From assembly GCA_016280685.1 (NCBI GenBank), contig JAEEHE010000026.1, positions 1 through 7,513 on the forward strand: DNA of 7,513 nt, in the 5' to 3' direction. The position numbers were made by a program, and so were the translations under genes. Shown piece after piece: positions 6,265 to 7,513 of this stretch; positions within the stretch are counted from its first letter, which is position 1, and the number at the start of each line of letters is the position of its first letter. The DNA is from Caryophanales bacterium (GTDB lineage: Bacteria > Bacillota_I > Bacilli_A > RFN20 > CAG-826). The notes under the pieces were generated by a model, which was not told where the DNA came from, searched no databases, and was given only the letters and a program-made list of their open reading frames with translations.

Positions 6265-6534
6265 ATGGCTTTATCAAAAGAAAGAAAGGCTGAAATCGTT
6301 AAGAAGTTCGGTAAGAACGAAAAAGATACCGGCTCTGTCCAAGTGCAAGTCGCTCTCTTAACGGAACAAATCAAAGCTTTAACCGCTCACATGAAAGCAA
6401 ACCACAACGATGCTTCTAGCAAACGTTCATTAAGCATCTTAGTTGGTCAACGTCGTAGTTTATTAGACTACCTCATCAGAACTGATCGTGAAGCTTACTT
6501 AAAGCTCATCGTTGAACTCGGATTACGTAAATAA
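6265..6534 (+). CDS. rpsO: Small ribosomal subunit protein S15
   Basis: S15 binds the helix 20/21/22 junction of 16S rRNA early in 30S assembly and also forms a bridge to the 50S subunit. The 89-residue product has the family's exact typical length and hallmark segments: the N-terminal helix (ALSKERKAEIVKKFG), DTGSVQVQVALLTEQI (21-36), HMKANHNDASSKRSL (42-56), GQRRSLLDYL (61-70) and the ending LIVELGLRK. It has a very strong SD, a probable own promoter and a structured leader, and is followed by a strong terminator, so it is probably expressed as a single gene. Codon use (CGT, AAC, TTC, GTC enriched) fits high expression. Confidence 0.98.
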   Translation: MALSKERKAEIVKKFGKNEKDTGSVQVQVALLTEQIKALTAHMKANHNDASSKRSLSILVGQRRSLLDYLIRTDREAYLKLIVELGLRK

Positions 6535-6550
6535 TCACGAATCAATCTAA

Positions 6551-6577
6551 AGAATCGCCGCAAGGTGATTTTTTTAT
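6551..6577 (+). terminator. Strong intrinsic terminator after rpsO
   Basis: AATCGCC (6553-6559) pairs with GGTGATT (6564-6570; one G-U pair) around a GCAA tetraloop of the stable GNRA class, extendable by the flanking AG/TT. Five or more T residues follow directly (6571-6575). This is the best terminator in the window and separates rpsO from pnp. Confidence 0.85.
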
Positions 6578-6581
6578 ATTT

Positions 6582-6603
6582 AAAACTCTTTAAATTGAGT
6601 TTT
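6582..6603. repeat. Inverted repeat around the pnp -35 region
   Basis: AAAACTC (6582-6588) and GAGTTTT (6597-6603) form a 7-bp stem with an 8-base loop, followed by a T-rich stretch. It may be a weak second terminator behind the rpsO terminator. Because the predicted pnp -35 lies in the loop, it could also act as an operator. Confidence 0.4.
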
Positions 6604-6617
6604 ATTTTGTTTATAAT
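6589..6617 (+). promoter_or_regulatory. pnp promoter
   Basis: A perfect TATAAT -10 (6612-6617) is preceded at a 17-base spacer by TTTAAA (6589-6594, 4/6). Transcription would start near 6624, giving a leader of about 28 bases with no evident hairpin, unlike the structured, RNase III-processed pnp leader of E. coli. Confidence 0.65.
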
Positions 6618-6651
6618 ACATCCGTATATATTTTGAAAAAGAGGTAAAAGA

Positions 6652-7513
6652 ATGAAAAGAGTATTCGAATTAGAATTCGAAGGAAAGAAATTCGTCGTCG
6701 AAGCTGGCGAAATCGCTAAGCAAGCTGATGGCGCTGTCCTCGTGAGATTAAACGAAACAGTTATTCTTTCCACCGCGTGTTGTTCTGATGAGCCTAAAGA
6801 AGGCGATTTCTTCCCCCTAACAGTTGGTTACGAAGAAAAGCAATACGCAGTTGGCAAAATTCCTGGTTCCTTCTGAAGAAGAGAAGGTAGAGCCGGTGAA
6901 CACGCCACATTAACCGCCAGACTCATTGACCGTCCTATTAGACCAATGTTCTCTGAAGGTTTTAGAAACGAAGTGCAAATCGTTAACACAGTATTGTCTG
7001 TCGATCAAGATTGCACACCTGAAATGACCGCAATGTTAGGTTCATCCTTAGCATTAGGCATTTCTGACATTCCATTTGATGGCCCAATCGCCGGTGTTCA
7101 AGTCGGTAGAGTTGATGGCAAATTCATCATCAACCCCACAGTGGAAGAAAAAGAACATAGTGACTTAAATTTATCCGTTGCTGGTACTAAAGATGCCATT
7201 AACATGGTCGAAGCTGGTGCGGATCAATTACCAGAAGATGTCATGCTCGATGCTTTAATGTTCGGTCATGAAGCTATTAAGAAATTATGTGCTTGGCAAG
7301 AAGAAATCATTAAAGAAATCGGTAAATCAAAAAGAGAAATCGAACTTTATAAGTGCGATCCCGAAATTGAAAAAGATGTTACCGATAGAGCTAATGAGAG
7401 ATTAAAGAAAGCTATTTCTATCTTTGATAAACTCGAAAGACAAGACGCTATCGATGCTATCGAAGATGAAATTTTAGATGACTATGATTCACGTAGCTAT
7501 CCAGATGAAAAAA
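6652..7513 (+). CDS. pnp: Polyribonucleotide nucleotidyltransferase (PNPase), 5' part, with in-frame TGA at codon 75 (3' end beyond window)
   Basis: PNPase is a trimeric 3'-5' phosphorolytic exoribonuclease. The start ATG has GAGGT (6641-6645) six bases upstream. Before the TGA, residues 1-74 match the first RNase PH domain: [56 protein letters not shown] and SF. After the TGA the same frame continues with [45 protein letters not shown] and [16 protein letters not shown], entering the helical linker domain, with no further stop in 212 codons. The whole is 287 codons plus one base. The family normally has a hydrophobic residue (Phe, Ile, Leu) at the TGA site. Trp215 uses TGG. If TGA stops, a useless 74-residue piece results; no good internal start with an SD is seen. 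I treat it as one gene. Recoding, an early-stage nonsense mutation and sequencing error remain open. Confidence 0.9.
6874..6876 (+). other. In-frame UGA inside the PNPase motif GSF-x-RREGR
   Basis: Codons TTC TGA AGA at 6871-6879 interrupt an otherwise intact PNPase frame. The adjoining motif on both sides is family-typical, so there is no frameshift: the stop replaces exactly one residue. UGA read as Trp (TGG to TGA, one transition) would give GSFWRREGR. No selenocysteine-type hairpin is evident just downstream, and the family has no Cys here. Confidence 0.9.

Noticed and set aside
6860..6900. Frameshift or programmed frameshift in pnp
   Set aside because: The frame is the same on both sides of the TGA and family motifs continue without a missing or extra residue; only one codon is affected.
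6874..6920. Selenocysteine insertion at the pnp TGA
   Set aside because: PNPase has no Cys or Sec at this position, and I find no convincing SECIS-like stem-loop in the bases just after the TGA, only short GGTG/CAC pairing.
1..7513. Mobile element, CRISPR array, tRNA or rRNA gene
   Set aside because: No transposase or integrase, spaced direct repeats, tRNA-like cloverleaf or rRNA segments were seen on reading both strands.

Overview
The window holds a housekeeping transcription/translation cluster from a low-G+C Gram-positive bacterium. The order is nusA (3' end) - infB - rbfA - [inserted pair] - truB - ribF - rpsO - pnp (5' part), which is the classic Bacillota nusA-to-pnp arrangement. Several traits point to the Mollicutes/Erysipelotrichia side of Bacilli, probably an uncultured host-associated lineage: IF2 is very short (612 residues), the presumed NusA ends in an Asp/Tyr-rich acidic tail, no ylxR or ylxQ lies between nusA and infB, seven of eight complete genes stop with TAA and none with TAG, and Trp is very rare. 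This placement is inference from gene order and protein style, not from a marker tree.

Layout. 1-300: C-terminal 99 codons of NusA. 355-2528: infB and rbfA, two bases apart, closed by a hairpin terminator touching the rbfA stop. 2590-4366: a two-gene insertion that separates rbfA from its usual partner truB. It holds a flavin reductase-like protein (+) and a convergent minus-strand gene joining a TtcA-type tRNA 2-thiolation domain to a C-terminal GNAT acetyltransferase domain; a bidirectional hairpin terminator lies between the two genes. 4367-4398: a 32-bp divergent promoter region with a 16-bp dyad; both flanking genes lack Shine-Dalgarno (SD) sequences and look nearly leaderless. 4399-6160: truB and ribF, overlapping by 20 bases. 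6161-6264: a probable rpsO promoter and a structured leader with anti-SD segments, a candidate S15 autoregulatory RNA. 6265-6534: rpsO, then a strong terminator. 6582-6651: pnp promoter and ribosome binding site. 6652 to the end: pnp.

The genes share one theme. IF2 starts translation, RbfA and S15 build the 30S subunit, TruB and the TtcA-like enzyme modify tRNA, PNPase degrades RNA, NusA controls transcription, and RibF makes the flavin cofactors that the inserted flavoprotein would use.

The most striking observation is an in-frame TGA at codon 75 of pnp (6874-6876), inside one of the most conserved PNPase motifs, with the frame open and conserved for 212 codons on the far side. UGA read as Trp fits the position, yet truB ends in TGA, and reading through that TGA would give an implausible extension over the start of ribF. 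The two UGAs therefore give conflicting signals: partial UGA recoding, a code in transition, a nonsense mutation, or a sequencing error. There is no CRISPR array, insertion sequence, rRNA or tRNA here, and most of the window is ordinary core genome.
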